Below are positions 22,447 through 35,900 of a DNA stretch of 64,000 nt, piece after piece. The translations under genes and the position numbers were made by a program. The DNA is from Callipepla californica brunnescens. Taxonomy: Eukaryota; Chordata; Aves; Galliformes; Odontophoridae. The notes below the pieces were generated by a model that had not been told where the DNA came from, searched no databases, and was given only the letters and a program-made list of their open reading frames with translations. Each line of letters begins with the position of its first letter. The stretch's first letter is position 1. Location of the stretch: contig JALIRH010000004.1 of assembly GCA_023055505.1 (NCBI GenBank), positions 11,217,368 to 11,281,367 of the forward strand, read 5' to 3'.

Positions 22447-23499
22447 CGCTCCTTCCTAGTGAAAGCAATTCTTATATCTTTTTCAAAAGAGAAAAAGCAC
22501 CCATGAAATCCTACCATCTGGCTGGCAGCAAACTTTGCTTTCACTCTCAGTTGTACTTTATGGGTGAGCAATAATAATTAAAAAAAGTGCTGAGAACTCC
22601 GCCATGGTATTACAGTGAGGCATAAAATCAGGTTCTGTCATAAGCACAATGAAACTCTCATCTAGAACTCTACGCATTGCATCATTTGTAACTGCACACT
22701 CACATTCTTTTTAAAGAGGGCCAATAATAATCTACTCTGCAATCATCACATATCCCTGTGCTGTGCATCTCCTTTAACCTGCAGTTCCTAAGAAACATAC
22801 CCTTGTCATGCTCCAGCTTCACAGATGCCTTAAGGTTTAAGGTCCAAATTCAGCAGAATCTAAAATCGCTATATACGTTGTTACAGAGAAACTGTAACGC
22901 ACAATGATCCAAACTAAAATTATTAAACGCCTGTGCCAAAAGCATTTTGTTTTCCTGTTGCTATAATTTGGGATTTATTTTTTCATGCCACTCAGCATTT
23001 TTATAGCAGTCTCTGAGTTCAGCATACTGATTGCAAACATAATTGTGCATCCACAAAAGAAAGATCCTGCAAAAGGCAACCAAGCTTGAACATATTTTAA
23101 TACGTGACTTGTGCAACACCAATTAGGAACCACAGCATAAGCAAGGATTAAAACACCCACAGTAGTTCTACTGCCTACACACAGAACACCATCCTTTTGT
23201 CCTTCCTGAGAGTCTTGGGCTCCCTTCCAGCTTTGCAACACAGGAGGCAGGGAACCTGCAATCACTTGCCTTCTGCCCCATATGGAACCAAAACCCCACT
23301 GGGGTTTTCTTGCAGGCAAATTTTTTGCCTGTGCTGATCTTCATGGCGGCCCTCTCAGGCACAGAAACACACTGCTCACCCACACCCATGAGCACTTCTT
23401 CACGCTTCCCTTGTTTTCAGAGCAATGTGGATGATTTATCATCTGCAGAACCATAATTCAGTCTTCAAGTACTATGCAGTTTTTGCCTTTACGGCAGCT

Positions 23500-23603
23500 G
23501 GTAGGTTGGGTAGATGCCCCTGTTCACTGCAGGGGAGATGGACTAGATGTCCATTAAGGATCCCTTCCAGCTCAAACAATTCCAGGGTTCTATGATTCTA
23601 TTC
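23500..23603 (+). mobile_element. CR1 LINE 3' end fragment
   Basis: CAGGGGAGATGGACTAGATG, then GATCCCTTCCAGCTC and the tail GGGTTCTATGATTCT. Confidence 0.88.
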
Positions 23604-25082
23604 TACGCATTTGACCTGGAGACACAACTCAAATTTTAACTTCTTCCTATCCTCACTCCTGAGTCCTCACTTCTTCTCAGTCATATTTTTAATATATATC
23701 GCTGAAGAAGCTTTTACTAGTTGCTTTAATTTCTTTTACAAAGTTGACATTTAGAAATGCCTACTTGCACTTTCATGACCTTGTCTCTACTCTTTCCATT
23801 CCTAATCTGCTTGAGCATAGTTTCTCATCAGTGTAAAATACTCTACTGAATTAATTTCTCCCCTCCTTACAAGGCAAAAGAAGTCCTTAAGGTTCTTATA
23901 CTGGGTTCCCCCACAGTCATGTCAGAGCTCCTTATTCTAGCTGAATACATGACTTCAGACAGTCATCCGCATGTTAACAAGGCCAAGTACCCATGCCTGG
24001 GAGAGACAGACTCCTTGAGTGGCTTAACTGCCACAACTGGTACTACAGAGAGAGGGCTCTTGGTGGAGTCTGTAGAAGTTGCATAACCTACAGAAGTGGA
24101 ACTCAGAAGTAAGGGTAGAAGTAGGAGCTGGAGACAATCACAGAATACTAGATTTCCATAGAATCATTATGATTATTTCCACAATAAATTTCTTAGATCT
24201 CTCAAATATTAGTAATTTTACAGCCAGAAAAGTACTTGAGAAATGCACAAGGGCAAAATTCTAGCACATTCAAGACCAGGAACCCGAGACTGCAGAAATA
24301 GGAACTACTGCTCTTATAGGAACTTCAGCCACATGCCTGTCCCATTTGTTTTGATTTCACTTTCTGTGCTCAGGCACATCCTTGGTTAATGAGAGAAATC
24401 AGCTACACCTTTCTGAAAACAAGGGAAGTATACCGAAGAGCTTACAGGTGCAGGTGAGCAGTAGGTTTATGCAGGTGAGAGGGCTGCCCTCTAGCTCAGC
24501 ACAGGTGAGGAGCTGCCTGCAAGAACATCCTACCTGGAGTTTGATTACAAGAGCATTAGACTCTAAAGATATTAGAGAATCCTGATGAGTTCTATTGCCC
24601 TGATATTGTAGCTTTACAAACTCTCTTTTAACTTCTGAAAAAAAAAATTCTCCATTTCCTGCATCTAGTCTTGCATCTGATGACACAAAGTTCAGGAATC
24701 TGTTCTAGTCCGTTCCTGTGTTAACACGTTCTATCTCACAGCAGTTACTAGCAGTAACTATCTTTTGTTAAAGTGATGTTCTCTTAGAAGATATGCTTTC
24801 TTCAAGAGTAAGAGGATGCCTATTAGACACAGACCATAATAAGAACTAGTTACTCAGAACGTCTGAAACCTAATAAGACTCCAGCAGGACTTTTTCCTTA
24901 TTATTTAATTCTCTGTATCAGTAACTTCAGAATATTTGCTCAACACAAGTATTTGTAGCTTTCTAGTTTCAAATGAAGTCACATTTCTGATCTTCTTTGT
25001 AGACAAGGGAATAAAACAAAATGTCATACTGACCATGACATAAACTGAACTAATTGGCAAATCTTCATTTTCCTTTCCTGTT

Positions 25083-25152
25083 TTTTCTTTTTTTTTTTTT
25101 GCTGTTTGTTTTGAATTTGGGTTGTTTTTGTTTTGTTTTGTTTTTTTTTACT
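25083..25152. repeat. T-rich / TTTTG low-complexity tract
   Basis: Runs of T with G interruptions, including TTTTGTTTTGTTTTG. Confidence 0.85.
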
Positions 25153-25254
25153 TGGGCAACATCCAGCATTTCTGACTTCATTTAATTCATTTTTCATAAC
25201 TATAACTGCAAGATGATCTTATAAAGGAATTACAGCATTTACACCTTTTCCAGA

Positions 25255-25302
25255 AGAAGTTATGACCATTGAGGTTCCTTCCAACCCAAGCCATTCTGAT
25301 TC
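25255..25302 (+). mobile_element. Short CR1 LINE 3' end fragment
   Basis: GAGGTTCCTTCCAACCCAAG followed by CCATTCTGATTCTG. Confidence 0.7.
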
Positions 25303-26273
25303 TGTTTGGTTATGTTTCTACAAGATTATTTTAGAAGCACCCAAGCTCATCCCATAGTCTAATCAGGCTGTCAAGCAATGACAACAATACTGGCCCACAA
25401 GACAATGAGTTCCTTATCTTCTTCCTTAAAATCGTGGCATCACCTATCCTGAAACGATTAATTTTCTTCATAGCAGCCTGTGTGGTTTTCTGTTTTAGAC
25501 TACCGACCAAGAGAGCGTTGATAATGACTAACGGTTTGTTAGCAGTAACAAACAATACAAAGCACTGCTCGCCCATCATCAAGGACCTCTCTGTTTTTCA
25601 CTCTGCCCCCACGAAGCAAGTGGGCTGGGAGTGGGCAAGAAGCTAAGAGGTGACATAGCCAGCACAGCTGGCACAAGCTGACAGAGGGATATTCTGTACT
25701 ATATAACACGAAAATAATAGTATTGAAGAAATAAAAGTATTGCTGAGGAAGTCATACCAAGATTGGCATTCTTTGGAAACTATCTGAACACTAGGCTGCT
25801 GATTGAATGTAGTAAGTAATTTCCTTTACACCTTTTATTTTCCATTTTTTCCCCTTCACATTTTAAGCTGTTTTCTTTTCTTTTCTTTTTTTTTTTCTTT
25901 TGCTAGAATATTTTCTTGCTTTTGCTCTTCCAGTTCTCTCTCCCACCCCACTAAGATGCAGTGAGTGAGTGGCCAGTGTCAAACCATAACTTCTCAGCTG
26001 AACTTAAAATCACATCAAGAAAAAAAAATAATTTACATAAAAAAAACCCCACAACTAAACATATTCCAGCTGGCACATGCCTCTCCTTCATCTCCTTTAT
26101 AATCAAGTCCTGGATCAGCCACTTCATTGCTCAGTTTAGAGTCAATGTCAGGATGAAGGCTTTGAATATTATGGTTCATACAGGAGCCAGACTGTTTATC
26201 AGATGTGGATTTACATTTGATTGTATTCTTACCCCCAATAAAAGGTCTTTTACACAGGCAGGTACATATGCCA

Positions 26274-26335
26274 CACAATCATAGAACGGTAGAATAGAAT
26301 CCTTTGGGTTGGAAGGACTGATACTCACACAGTAA
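26274..26335 (-). mobile_element. Short CR1 3' end, left arm of inverted pair
   Basis: AATCATAGAACGGTAGAATA, then CCTTTGGGTTGGAAGGACTG. It pairs in inverse orientation with the fragment at 26425-26487. Confidence 0.75.
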
Positions 26336-26424
26336 CCAAAAGGTGTTTTGAACTATGCCCTGGGTCATAACAACCTGTGCAGCAGTAAAGGCTTGAAAAA
26401 CAGTGGCTGGAACATTACATAGCA

Positions 26425-26487
26425 GAAAAGGACCTGGTGGATTTAATGATCTTGAAAGTCTTCTCCAACCTAAACGATTCTATGATT
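26425..26487 (+). mobile_element. Short CR1 3' end, right arm of inverted pair
   Basis: GGACCTGGTGGATTTAATGA, then GTCTTCTCCAACCTAAACG and ATTCTATGATT. Confidence 0.8.
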
Positions 26488-28101
26488 AATTTTGCAGTTA
26501 CTTCCTTTAAGCAAGTAGTAAGCAAGACTGCAGCCTTTAAGCACTCCCATTTCACTTCTCTGAAGCACCCTTTCTGATGCCTTGCTGCCATCATGTGGCT
26601 GTTTCAGTGTTCAGGTTCCATGTTTTTAGGATGGCTATAGAGCCAAAGAACTGCTAAATGGCCAAATTTGGGCCTGTGATGTTCCTCAAAGGTGTACTTG
26701 AGTGCATATTGCAAGAAACTGAAGGAGGCCTTGGACTTGCAGTTCACTACTACAAAATTTCAATATGCAAATTCTCAGAGTAATCCGCCCCAATGGAAAT
26801 CAAAAAGCCCAGAGCGATCATAGAGACTGAGTTGTCATACAGCTCATTTTTCCTCTTGAGCAGTCCTCCAGAGCTCCTAGAAAACTCAGCGTTTACAGTG
26901 CCAAGTATCTTGACTCAAGTCGCTTTTGGTCTTAACTTTTTAGGATTAATAACATGATGAATTGATTAATTCCACCGATTACTTGGGCAAAGGATTTACT
27001 GTATTGAGGATGCTTCTTCTTTCCAGTGGCAGAGGAGACACAAGATCCTCCAAAGCCTATATGTGCCTAAGTTCCACTAGTGCCTATTATCTTCAAAGCT
27101 GTTAATTCTTAGACTGTTCAAGCCCTGGGGATAGCTTAATTTTTGAAATTAACATTTATATAATAACATACTGACTCTGGACATCCAAAAAATAATTAAA
27201 AAAAAAAAGCCAACAAACCCCACCACTTGTTAGGCAATACCAAGCACTTCCAATGTAAGTTTTGAATACTTATGAACCTTTTGGCATACATTTTCTCCAC
27301 TTACCTCACTCGTCACAGTCCATCTGGTAAGCGCGTTCTAAATAAACTTCATGAACTGAACTGAAGTCTAGCTGCCTTCCTTCAAAAACACACTGGAGTA
27401 CTTGCATCTTTACACAGAATCTCTCTGACTAGAGTTCTCAGTATCCAGCAGCCAGAGAAGCGTATGCTCAGTTCCCTCTTTTGAACAATGTGATTGAAAA
27501 CCTGCTCTGACAGAATAGGAAGGGGGCCTTCTTTGTTGCAATTCTTCTACTTGCCTATCTGAGTTAAAGGTTCACTAGTCCACAGAAGGAAAGCAAAAAT
27601 TCTCTAATTCCAGCTCCCTTTGCTACCAGAAAAGTCTGTGTGGTTTGGTTCAGTAGTTTAAATTTCAGTTGTGACACTTGAGTTAGGGAGATGGAATCTC
27701 TCTGCAGGATGTTCAGAGGCAACCTTACCTTCAGTGTTTTCTCTTTCCTAGTGTAGCAGCTCCCTACTTGTCCAGCTTCATCCACATGCATGAAAAGCCT
27801 AGCCTGGAGCACCTGTTATGGAGCTGAGACATTAAATCACAGCTGTTCAGATCAGTGTAACAGGACTTTTGTGGCTTAGGGCCAACAAACCAAGGCCACA
27901 GAAAATTTTAAATGCAGTCAGTCTTCCCCCACCCTCCATTCCACAACCAAGAGGACAGTTCTGGATTATACTGCCCAGGAGAACAGCCAAAGCCACGAGG
28001 CTTGCTCCTGCTGCTATGCGATTAATGAAGCCACTCTGAGGTTTCACCTGAGAGCTAATAGCTTGTTGAATGCAAATCCTTACAGAACAGCTCTGTGGAC
28101 G

Positions 28102-28354
28102 TTTATTCCACACTATAAAGAGTGCTGACTCTTACAAAGAAATACTTCACTCTCATGACAGCAATAATTTGTAAGGTAAGAAGCTTTATTTTTAAGACTT
28201 CCTCCATCAACAGTTCTAATAATAAAAGGGAGAGAAACAGCAGGAAAAAACAAGGTAGAGAAGAGTGACCAGGGCCCATTTCCTTTAAAGTTTTTTAAAT
28301 CAACAGTTATTGATGATTTCATTATATTTTTATTATTTCCATTACATTTTTATT
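28102..28354 (-). terminator. Cluster of candidate FADS1 poly(A) signals
   Basis: On the minus strand AATAAA occurs at 28349-28354, 28329-28334, 28185-28190 and 28102-28107, about 1.6-1.8 kb past the FADS1 stop. No AATAAA was found nearer. That would give a long 3' UTR, as mammalian FADS1 has. The true cleavage site is unknown. Confidence 0.4.
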
Positions 28355-29943
28355 CTGTACTTAAAAATAATCTTAGCCTGAGAAGACTCATTTCCTCCAT
28401 TTCCACAAAAGCCATACTCCTTTTGGATGCTGACCAAAAAAAGCACCATTATCTTCCTCAAGATCAGGTACACTGTATTTACAGTTAGTAGCCAGGCAAA
28501 AAGAGAGAGCACAAAACAGGTGGAAAACTACGCCCTGTTCATCTACCTGAGAGACAACAGAAAAAGGGATTGGTCCCAGAACACACAGACAAAAAAAAAA
28601 CCTAAAAGGTTTGAAGATAAAAATGTGATGGAGATATCTTCGTTACTGCTGTGCCAGTGGCTGTATCCTATTTGGTATCTGTAGCATCGGTGCAGTAAAG
28701 GAAAATACATCGGGAATGTAGTAAGGCTAATTAACATTACAATCAATCACACAGTAATGCCCTCTTGGGGTGTGTTTTGAAGGCACATCATCCAAAAGAG
28801 AAAGATCTGTAATGGTTTGGCCAGTGTGTGCCTGTGGGTAAGCAGCCTGCTGACTTCTGTTGGTTGAACAGTTAAATATAATTTAACAGTACCCCAACCC
28901 ATAACATTTTTACCACTCTGCTAAGTTTTTCCTACAGGGACTGATAATACTCCTTGGTCCAGAAGTTCTGAGTTCTTTCTGCTTAGCAAATCACCCTTTA
29001 GTCCAGAGTTTAAAATAAAAAAAGTGAAGCTTCAGGTGGTCAGCACACTTACTGTCCTTTTGCTTCCATAGTAACCCAACCCACACTGGGACCCCAACTA
29101 TGGATATTCTGTATTTCAGTAATTGGTTCAGTAACACTCAGAAATATGGCACCGTGGAAATCATTTGCAGAGACTCCATAGGAAGTTAGGAATGGTCAAG
29201 TAACTCAGTGGTCTCCAGCACAGAAGAGAAGTGCAGGGGAACATTCCCACAGAAAATGGCACTCCAGGCTCTCACATCTACAGGCCTGCACTTTCCTGTT
29301 CCTCTGCCTTAGTTAGGCCTCTAATTTCTTCACGCTTATTCCTACAGAACTGCTGCCTGCACCTTTTCACCCCCACCCATATATACATAAATAGTGGTAC
29401 GAGCACTCACATGCTCCCCCCCACTGCCCCTTGGTTTGGGGACTTCTATTGCCATTGCTGATTATATGTAGGTTTGTGAAAACATAGCACGTACACGATT
29501 TCTTCTTATTGTCCTCACATTTCAATTACTCCCATCACATAGTCTCTCAGCTTTCTTACTACATTCATAATGAGAGCCACCTCAACAAAGCTTATGTTAA
29601 ATAAGAGATTTCTCTCCTATATACTCAGCAAATGAAGTGTCAGCAGACAGAAAGCAAATTGTTCCCAGTCCTAAAGAAGCCTCCAGCTTGATGGAACCAC
29701 CTCCTCCATTCTACTTTTCCCTGTATCTCAGCACCAGAAAAGAGAAATGAAAGAAGCACAAGAAGAATTAAGAACACACCTTTTAAAAAAAATTGTATAT
29801 ATCACATTCATCACTGGAATCAAGCTGTGTCATCTCCCCACCTCTGGCTTAGCCAGCTCTCTCTCCTTTGTGCAGCGTTCTTCCAGAGATCTCCACAGGA
29901 AGAAACAAAGGTGGGGAATTGCTCTGTAAGGATCCACTGCTTC

Positions 29944-29995
29944 TTATTTATGTAGATAAGCATCCAGCCAGAGCTCCCCTGAATCTTTCAAAGAG
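29944..29995 (-). CDS. FADS1: FADS1 exon 12 and stop
   Basis: 52 nt, finishing codon 425 (His) and encoding [16 protein letters not shown], then TAA. This is the canonical FADS C-terminus. Confidence 0.96.
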
Positions 29996-32900
29996 CTGGC
30001 AAGAGAGAATCATATTTCCTTAGAAACAAGGTAACGAAGTACAGCATCTATACTTCCCCATAAACTTGTGTGGAAGAATTCCCATCTATAGATCAAGCAA
30101 AGGAGACCCTTATAGCCAAGTCAGTGCTGTCTGCAGCTCTTTAGAAAAGATGAGAAAGAAGGAAGTCACACATTTGTAGCAGATGAAGACTGGAAAGCTA
30201 AGAAAACAACTTGAGTAGAATTAAACAAAAGGAGTAAGTATGGTAGAAGAGAGGCATGACTTTTCAATGGAAAAGAAATAATGGGCTGATGAGGGAGGGA
30301 AAGAAAGGAAGACACCACCCTCTATATCCCTCGCTTGTTCACTCTGACGTTGAACAGCCTTTTACCCAGAAAATGCAGTGAGTTGATACATACTGTACTA
30401 TATCTGCAAAGGCAGTGAGCAGTGGCTTGCAGTGGTACTCAATACCATGTTTGGCACACAAGGACTTCACCAAAGGGGCCACCTTCCAGTAATTGTGTCG
30501 AGGCATTGTAGGAAAAAGGCTGTGGGGGGCGAGAAAGAAAGCGAATTCCATTACTGCCCTGCAGAGTTCCTATACCTCTTCTGTACCTAAGCTTAGGAAG
30601 CACACCACCTCACCTTGTGCTTTCAGCCATCAGAATTCTGCAGTGGTTTCCCACACTACATCGCTCAATAGCTGTACTACCCAGGAAGCTGGCAATTCTC
30701 ATTCACTCCTATGCCATGCTTCTCGCATCTGAAGTGGTTTTGGTGCTCACCAGCACTCCACAAAGTTTATGACCACGATCCAGATTTCCCATGTGGGGAT
30801 TCCATCCACTTATAGAGAGCAAGAAAATCACCCACATTTTGTTCTGAATTAGCTGATAGAGAGACACGGACCTCGTAGGCTTTTCAGGTCTCATGTAACT
30901 AGCACTGAAATACTCTCATACCCCAACCCACACTACAACTCACTGGTGCTCAATTTGGAAGTTCAGATGTCCGCTGAACCAGTCGTTGAATAAGGACTGA
31001 CGAACATTACAGGTTGCTTGAAGCTGAGAGGAAAAAAAACAGAAAACAATTAAGCGTTGCTTGAGGATTGCTCCTTCTCTTACATGAGTTAAACACAGCA
31101 GTAAGCAGATAGAAATTCCTTATCATCACATGCCTCCTCATTCAATACAGCAATCCCAAAAGCCATCTCAAGTCAACATGAGATGGTCATGTTGAGGCAT
31201 GTGATTGCTAGGGACATCATTTAGGGGAACAGACTTGACTTCCCCACTAAGATAAATAACCATGACTTGCTGTGCAGGTCCCCTCACATCTCTCACTTAA
31301 ACTATGTAATGCCTTCACAGTTTAAATGAGACAGAACACAAAGAGTGACCCACCCTTCGTGCATGGGAAGATCTCCATCTGAAGACCACTGCAGCATCTT
31401 TGGTTCTTTTCTTTGACAAAATCTGTATTCTGCATTCAAAGCCTACATCCCACTTCCGCATCTCCCTTCTTTGCACGTATCACTCACTTCACACAGTGAG
31501 GACAAGCTGCTTATGTTTTCCTCTCTCAGTTTCCATCGCTGCTGTGATCAGCTCTCTTTGGTGTTACAAACCTTTCCTCATTTAAAGACACAGCTCTCTG
31601 AAAAGAGGATCTTACCTGGGTAGAGAACCAGTCCACGTTCTTATCATAATCAATATGCATTGGGATGTGATTCATTTGTGTAACCCAGACAAACCAGTTA
31701 CTCTCTATGAACCTGCACACAGAAAAACACACAAAACCATCACAAATCTCACACCAGTGCCATAACTAGTCAATACAAAGCACTTATACTTACATAAGCT
31801 AATCAACAATTGATAAAAGCTAGGAATTGATTGATAAAAATCAATAACCAGAAACCCCAAACATCTGTCCAGCAGATCAGGCCTACAGAGACCTTCTACA
31901 GACACGTGCCAAACAAACAAGCTGCGTCCTGCTGAAAGGAATAACAGAGCGGAACAGGAAGCAGATGGGAAAGATAATCAGGATGCTGAAGAGCTGATAC
32001 GAAAGGAACCAAGCAGAGAAAATGCACTCAATTTTAAGTTGAACGATACCTGACTAACAGATGAAGCCCCAGGATACCCTTCACACCCAGTAAGGGCAGG
32101 TAGGTGAGAAAGAATCGGATGTAGAAGGTCAGCATCCAGGCCAGGTCCTGTAAAGGAGGGGACAGATAAAACTTTGTTAAGAGGAAGACCTACTGTCATT
32201 CAAATCCACCTCTCTCCAATTTAGAGACAGGATTGCTGTGCAGGACCGTGTCAAAGGCCTTAGAGAAGTCCAAGAAAGTGACATCAGCTCCCTCGTCCAC
32301 TGGTGCAGGCACTCTATCATAGAAGGCCACCAGACAAGTCAGGCAAAATTTGCCCTTGGTGAAGCAATGTTAGCTGTCTCAAATCACCTCCCTAGCTTCC
32401 ACATGCCCTAACACAGGAAGATCACGGAACAGATCTTCTAGGTACAGAGGTGTGACTGACCAGTCTATGGTTTCCAGGGTCATCATTTCTACTTTTCTTA
32501 AATATGGGAACAATGCTTCCCTTTTTCCAGTCACCAGGGACACTACCTGGCTGCCATGACTTACCAAATATGATGGCGGGCAGATGGATAACCACATCAG
32601 GCCGTACACTTTTGTTACCCAGCTCTGAATGGAACTTCTACAAAGAAGCGTTGCATGGAAGGTAGCCTCTCTCCTCCACCAAACATTACTTCTCTGATCA
32701 TATAAACCCACCTCCTTGACAGGGAGATGAGATCTTCCCATTAATGCAGCATTTCCTACACTGAAATGCTTCTGTAATACAAGGAGAAGTCACCACCAGC
32801 AAAATGAAGTTGACTTACCACCCACTGCTTCCTCTGTACTACAAAGTAGAATATGTACCACTGGAAGTAAAGAGGCACCAGAGCTGGGGGACCAACTGTA

Positions 32901-35900
32901 ATAGAGAAAGAGATTGCAGAGATATTAACCATGCCTTCTTAATCACATTGATGAGAACTGGAAAACTGAGGGTTAAGTACACGCTGTCCACAGAACTGTA
33001 AAATGCAGCGTTACTCACTGATGAAGAAGTACTTGTGCTGGTGGTTATAAGGCATGAATTTCTTCTTTTGTATGCCAAGCTGTTAAAATAAGCAAATGAC
33101 ACAGGCCATAAACACATCTGCATACATAATCCCATCAATTCCTGAAAAAAAGCATGCTTAGATTCCTCCTTTGAAAGAGATATCCTATCAAACCACACCA
33201 GTATCCACCATGCCATTGGCTTCACTTTTTCCCTGGAATTTCTGTGCTACATTTTCTGAAAAGAACTTGCTCTCCCTGCCTCGGATACACAAGACTGGAT
33301 GGTTTCTTGCATCACAAATAGCAAAGTGTGCTGGAAGCTCTTGCCCGACAGAGGGCACAGTTGCTTAAGAACACTTAACCACACAGCACTGAGAACACTT
33401 TGCTGTCAGTACAGCTTAATTAAAAAGAAAAACTTATACTACTGACAAAGGTGACAGTGTTAAAACTCCCACCTACTCGCAATTAGTCTCCAAAGCACAG
33501 AAATAAGCATCTAGACACCAAACTGTGCCCACAGGGGTGCAAGTGAACAGACTATCCTCCCTCTGAGGCTGCTAATTTTTCAGTGGTCACTATACAAAGG
33601 TAAGATCACGTTGCTGACACCCTCAAGGAATTCCATTACACTCCTGTAGAAACCCAGAGTAATTCACAGGCCACTAATGCCGAGGTGTGTTTTCTATATG
33701 TTTGTTAAATACTGAGACAGTCCATTTGCCAAGCCAACTGGTCTCTTGTCTCCCAGCTCTCTCCAGCTTTCCAAAACCACATGCTGCAACCTCAAAGACT
33801 ACACTAGGTCTCACCTCTACAGAGAGCTTTTTTCCCAAAGCAAAAAACAAGGGGTGCATGTTAACATCAGGGTCCTTTCGGAAGCAGTTGGGTTTTGCGT
33901 GGTGCTGGAAGTGGAGATGGTTCCACCAGCTGGCTGGTGCTCCCTGCAGGAATCAGAGAATCATTGAGGTTGGAAAAGACCACTAAGATCACCAAGTCCA
34001 ACCCCAACCCATCCCCACCAACCACATCTCTCAGTGCCACATCTATGTTTTCCTTGAATACCTCCAGGAACAATGAACGCACCACATCCCTGGGCAGTCT
34101 GTTCCAGACCCTCACCATGCTTTCTGAGAAGAAATGTTTCCTAATATCCAACCTGAACCTCCTCTGGTACCACTTATGGCCACTCCCTCTTATCCTATCA
34201 CAGTTACCCAGGAGAAGAGGCCAATTTCCCTCACTACAACCTTCTTTCAAAGCTTTGTACAGAGGAAGAGATGAGAATACAGTGCCATTAACAAGTTGCA
34301 CCTTCTACCCTTAGTCCTCCCTTCCCGTCAGCTCCTTGCATTTCCTTCTTTCTTATACTGAAGTTGTTCTGATAGCTGTTCTGTTCTCTGGTAGATCACC
34401 CAGCAGCGACTCACCTTCAGGTGGCCGATCACAAACTTGTGCACCCAGTGGTTCCATTTGGACTTGCTAAAGACTGAAAGATGTCCAAAATCATGCTGGA
34501 GCCAGCCAGCCTGGGCCTGGAAGAAAAAGAAAAAATGGGGAGAAAAATAGAGAGTTGGGAGCCTTTAATTCCACGAAGGGGTTTCTCCTCTACACTTACT
34601 ATTCCCACATTCCCTGTAACACACTGCTGGTTAGCAAGAGTACGTTCCATAAGCACAGAGAAACATTTCCACTACTAGTATCCAATCAAACAATCACCTT
34701 TTATTGTATACCAGTGCAGTTCAGACTCTGCTAACAACTTTTAGTCCCAGACTAAAGGAAGGAAAAATTAACGGAGCTAACAATCAGCACTCATTCTTAC
34801 AAAACTGTACTGAAACTGGCCACAAAGTCCCCATTTAGGAGCAGCTTGCTGCTGCCTTCTCTGAGTACTTGTAATTCCAAAAGGATCAGCTGGCTGCAGC
34901 AGGAATAGCTGGGGCTTTCAGAGCTGTTCTGCCCTCTTCTCTAACTCACAGTATGTTCCCATGGGAACTTGGTGGCTTGGCCAGAGTGCAGTTCCTTAGA
35001 GCTCTGGCACAAGGGACCTCAGAAGTGCTGCATGGCTTTACTTTGTGTGAGGAAAGCTGGAAATAAGGAGAGCTTTGATGGGCTGTGGGAAGGAGAAAGC
35101 AGCGTGAAGCCTGCTCTACCAAAAAACTCTTGTCATGGTACTGCAGTTCTGCCCTCTCAGTGGAACCTCGGGAGAAGCAGAATTTTGGGAAGTCCACAGA
35201 AAACCAAGATTTCTCACACTCTTAGTCACAAAGGACTGCTGTTGGGTGTTTCTGGGGCTTTTTTGTTTATTTTTTTTCCTTTTGTCACTTTCTGTGCCTA
35301 GCTGCTTACCTGGACAGTGCCTAGGAGCAATGCAGAGAAGAGGAAAGGCACAGTGGATGATCCAAAGTACCAGATGGTGAGCCACGCCGCAACATCTAGC
35401 ACCAAGATGTGACAGAGATACAGGAGGAAAAAGGTGCAGTTGGGTTTGAGAAGTCCCATCTTCTCAACAGTGGCACGGAGCTCACGGAAGTCTTCTACCA
35501 GCTTTTTCTGCGGGGGGACAAAAGAATACATACCTACTGGTCTAAAAATACCTCAGGAACCCCAAGAGGAGCACTGCATCTCCTCTTCAGGGAGCTACTA
35601 TGGCAACAGAGCAACACTGGGGGTCAGTCACTTAAGAGACACGTTTTCAGCAGCTACATTACGACCCCTGAGTAGATTAGTACTTCTGGGATACTTCCTT
35701 AGCTGACTGCATCTGCTCTCTCTGCTCCTACCTATGGGTGACTGATAGGCATCCTAACCGCCACCAGGTAAAGAGCACTGCTTCAACCAAAATACCACAG
35801 TTTTTGAGATACTTACATTCTTGCTGGGTTCAAAGCTGGGTTGATCTGGTGCCAGTTCTCCAATCAAGAGTGGGTTCATGTACTTTTTCACCAGGGTCTT

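Larger units (their letters stand above)
18384..29943. other. Intergenic region between the FADS1-like gene and FADS1
   Basis: 11.6 kb with CR1 fragments, a TA microsatellite and T-rich stretches. No further FADS exon or other gene was recognised. The right 1.6-1.8 kb is probably FADS1 3' untranslated sequence. The left edge must hold the FADS1-like promoter, but no TATA box or CpG island stands out. Confidence 0.65.

Noticed and set aside
33867..34314. 139- and 144-codon open frames on both strands
   Set aside because: They cover FADS1 exon 5 and the adjacent CR1 fragment; the [17 protein letters not shown] text is CR1 sequence.
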